8,164 bases of DNA, from the NCBI GenBank assembly GCA_937907555.1, contig CALEST010000335.1, forward strand, positions 1 through 8,164, in the 5' to 3' direction. A program made the position numbers and the translations under genes. The DNA is from an uncultured Sediminibacterium sp. (GTDB lineage Bacteria > Bacteroidota > Bacteroidia > Chitinophagales > Chitinophagaceae). Shown here piece after piece: positions 7,139 to 8,164 of this stretch. Within the stretch, counting starts at the first letter, position 1. Every line of letters begins with the position of its first letter. The notes beneath the pieces are model-generated. The model saw nothing but the letters and a program-made list of their open reading frames with translations. It did no database searches and was not told where the DNA came from.

Positions 7139-7966
7139 TTATAGTTCAGCTACCAGCGATATGGCGCCTCCTCCTCCCTTACCTGTATTCCTTCCGCTTA
7201 CATCTGTAAACAATGTGAAGAAAATTTGATGGTTTTGGCTGATTCTTCTACCATATCCTGCTGTTAATCTAAAATAATTAAACTGTCGGTTTAAGAACAA
7301 ATTATTCGGATTGAACAGGGTTTGGGTACTGGTAGACTTGGTACCGGCCAGTTGGAAGGTCAGCTTGTTGTCTTCGTCAAGTGGAATACCCAGTAAAGCA
7401 TCTCCGAATACCTGTGTTGGTCCCTCCGGGCTAAAATATTGTCTTACCCCTAAATTAATATCGAAATAGGTATTGGAATATCGCTCACCATTGGAACCCG
7501 AATAGGTGAACTTGACTTCACCACCCACTTGCTGAAAACCAGTAAAAGGGGCTTTATTAACATCATTGGTGTATAAGGGAACAATCAGAGAGCCGGTAAC
7601 GGTTAAAAACTTAGAATAGTCAAACGTGTTCAACAAATAGGATAGACCAAAACTGGCATCCCCAAGGCTGGAATTGGTTTGACTGGAACCGGTTTCTAGT
7701 TTTCGCTGCATCACATAAGAGATATTCCCAACAAAATCAAGTTTTTCACCGATTCCTATACCTCCATATAAACCAAAATAATGCGAGGCAAATCTTCCAT
7801 TATTGGAGTAAGCAAAATAATTTCCATTGGCATCCCAATATCCTTTTGCCATATATAAATTGTAGGAGGGAACAATCAGGTATTTACCTCTTCCTATGGG
7901 AAAGCCAGCTTTTGCTGAGTTTACCAACAAAACAACTACAATAAGCGCTACAAGTTTTTTCATCAT
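7139..7966 (-). CDS. Secreted beta-barrel-like outer membrane protein 1 (275 aa)
   Basis: No named family can be assigned with certainty. Residues 1-20 form a clear signal peptide (MMKK, hydrophobic run, then NSAKA before GFPIG). The rest is rich in alternating hydrophobic, aromatic and glycine residues with polar turns, as expected for an outer-membrane beta-barrel, perhaps of the MetA/phenol-degradation transporter-like type. Distinct motifs are WDANG (44-48), FNPN (218-221) and GRNTG (258-262), followed by a run of glycines and the C-terminus LVAEL. It lacks the terminal Phe typical of classic barrel proteins. It matches the 275-aa product at 3255-4082 in length, in the PIG motif after the signal peptide, and in all three motifs, so the two are paralogs. 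ATG codons lie at 7966 and 7963; either could be used, and only an A-rich stretch precedes them. It follows the CE7-like fragment by 14 nt and precedes the acyltransferase by 14 nt. Confidence 0.82.
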   Translation of the reverse strand: MMKKLVALIVVVLLVNSAKAGFPIGRGKYLIVPSYNLYMAKGYWDANGNYFAYSNNGRFASHYFGLYGGIGIGEKLDFVGNISYVMQRKLETGSSQTNSSLGDASFGLSYLLNTFDYSKFLTVTGSLIVPLYTNDVNKAPFTGFQQVGGEVKFTYSGSNGERYSNTYFDINLGVRQYFSPEGPTQVFGDALLGIPLDEDNKLTFQLAGTKSTSTQTLFNPNNLFLNRQFNYFRLTAGYGRRISQNHQIFFTLFTDVSGRNTGKGGGGAISLVAEL

Positions 7967-7980
7967 TACTTTTTTGAAAC

Positions 7981-8164
7981 TCAGAGAATTTTCTTCATCC
8001 AGAAACTTTCATAACGATAATACACGTCATCCATTCCGTTTTCGTCTAAACTCATGTATATATTTCTGTTATCAATCCGGATTTGGTTATAGAGGGCAAT
8101 GGCCGCCTGTGGCGGACAAAGCGTATTCTTTTGATTGTGACCAAAGAGTACCCTGCATCTGATA
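7981..8164 (-). CDS. C-terminal end of a CE7-like (acetyl xylan esterase family) hydrolase, partial
   Basis: An open frame enters from the right edge (first whole codon ends at 8163) and gives 60 residues before a TGA at 7981-7983. It reads as the last part of an alpha/beta hydrolase of the CE7 acetyl xylan esterase/cephalosporin-C deacetylase family. It contains a VLFG strand, then TLCPP (residues 14-18), then AIALYNQIRID (21-31), then a strand IYMS and a final helix. The complete esterase at 4087-5340 has AIAAYNKLRMD at the matching place, so the two are related within this window. Two positions look wrong for an active enzyme. The usual acid before CPP is Lys12/Asn13 here, and the usual His-Glu is replaced by Gly-Met-Asp (residues 43-45). 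The fragment has no histidine in that region. It could be an inactive homolog, or it could use other residues. It lies 14 nt upstream of barrel protein 1 and probably shares its transcript. The start and the nucleophile region are outside the window. Confidence 0.72.
   Translation of the reverse strand, partial: IRCRVLFGHNQKNTLCPPQAAIALYNQIRIDNRNIYMSLDENGMDDVYYRYESFWMKKIL

Larger units (their letters stand above)
25..8164 (-). other. Single co-directional gene cluster, probable operon
   Basis: Nine reading frames all run on the minus strand, with gaps of 14, 14, -4, 9, 4, 13, 37 and 6 nt. No gap is large enough for a normal promoter plus terminator, no convincing terminator hairpin was seen, and no stretch above 300 nt lacks a gene. 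The promoter must lie to the right of the window. Members are mostly envelope or secreted proteins: two barrel proteins, a secreted Ig-like protein, CE7 hydrolases, two acyltransferases, an amidase and a sensor fragment. Confidence 0.75.

Noticed and set aside
8103..8115. Perfect CCGCC-TGT-GGCGG inverted repeat, considered as a terminator or regulatory hairpin
   Set aside because: It lies inside coding sequence for the conserved CPPQAA stretch, more than 100 nt before the stop, and has no T-run. The codons explain it.
7896..8162. Plus-strand open frame spanning the barrel 1 start and the right edge
   Set aside because: It overlaps a signal peptide on one side and a CE7-like C-terminus on the other, both convincing on the minus strand. 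Its own translation matches nothing.

Overview
The window looks like chromosomal DNA from a member of the Bacteroidota, possibly near Chitinophagaceae. This rests on moderately AT-rich coding sequence, mostly weak Shine-Dalgarno sites, a 7TMR-DISM-type sensor and secreted proteins of types common in that phylum. The lineage below phylum is a guess. No rRNA, tRNA, mobile element, CRISPR array or phage gene was seen.

Every supported gene lies on the minus strand, and the gaps between genes are very short. Reading 5'->3' on the minus strand (right to left in window coordinates), the order is: the 3' end of a CE7-type (acetyl xylan esterase-like) hydrolase (7981-8164); secreted barrel-like protein 1 (7139-7966); membrane O-acyltransferase of the acyltransferase-3 family (5934-7124); secreted Ig-like protein (5350-5937); Ig-CE7 esterase (4087-5340); secreted barrel-like protein 2 (3255-4082); PlsC-type lysophospholipid acyltransferase (2324-3241); secreted amidase (631-2286); truncated 7TMR-DISM sensor N-terminus (25-624). 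The gaps are 14, 14, -4 (ATGA overlap), 9, 4, 13, 37 and 6 nt. This is most simply one transcription unit that begins beyond the right edge. No intergenic stretch is near 300 bases.

The striking pattern is a repeated gene order. CE7-like hydrolase, 275-aa barrel protein and acyltransferase occur once at the right, and the same order recurs in the middle. The two barrel proteins are clear paralogs. The two CE7 C-termini are also recognisably related. The two acyltransferases are not: one is a polytopic acyltransferase-3 protein and the other a PlsC protein. The second copy carries an extra secreted Ig-like protein that resembles the Ig domain at the start of the adjacent esterase and is separated from it by a single in-frame TAA.

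A reasonable but untested reading is an envelope acylation/deacylation locus. The acyltransferases would add acyl groups to a glycan or lipid, the CE7 enzymes would remove or bind them, the barrel proteins would sit in the outer membrane, and the secreted amidase would act on amide-containing material in the periplasm. The sequence does not reveal the substrate.
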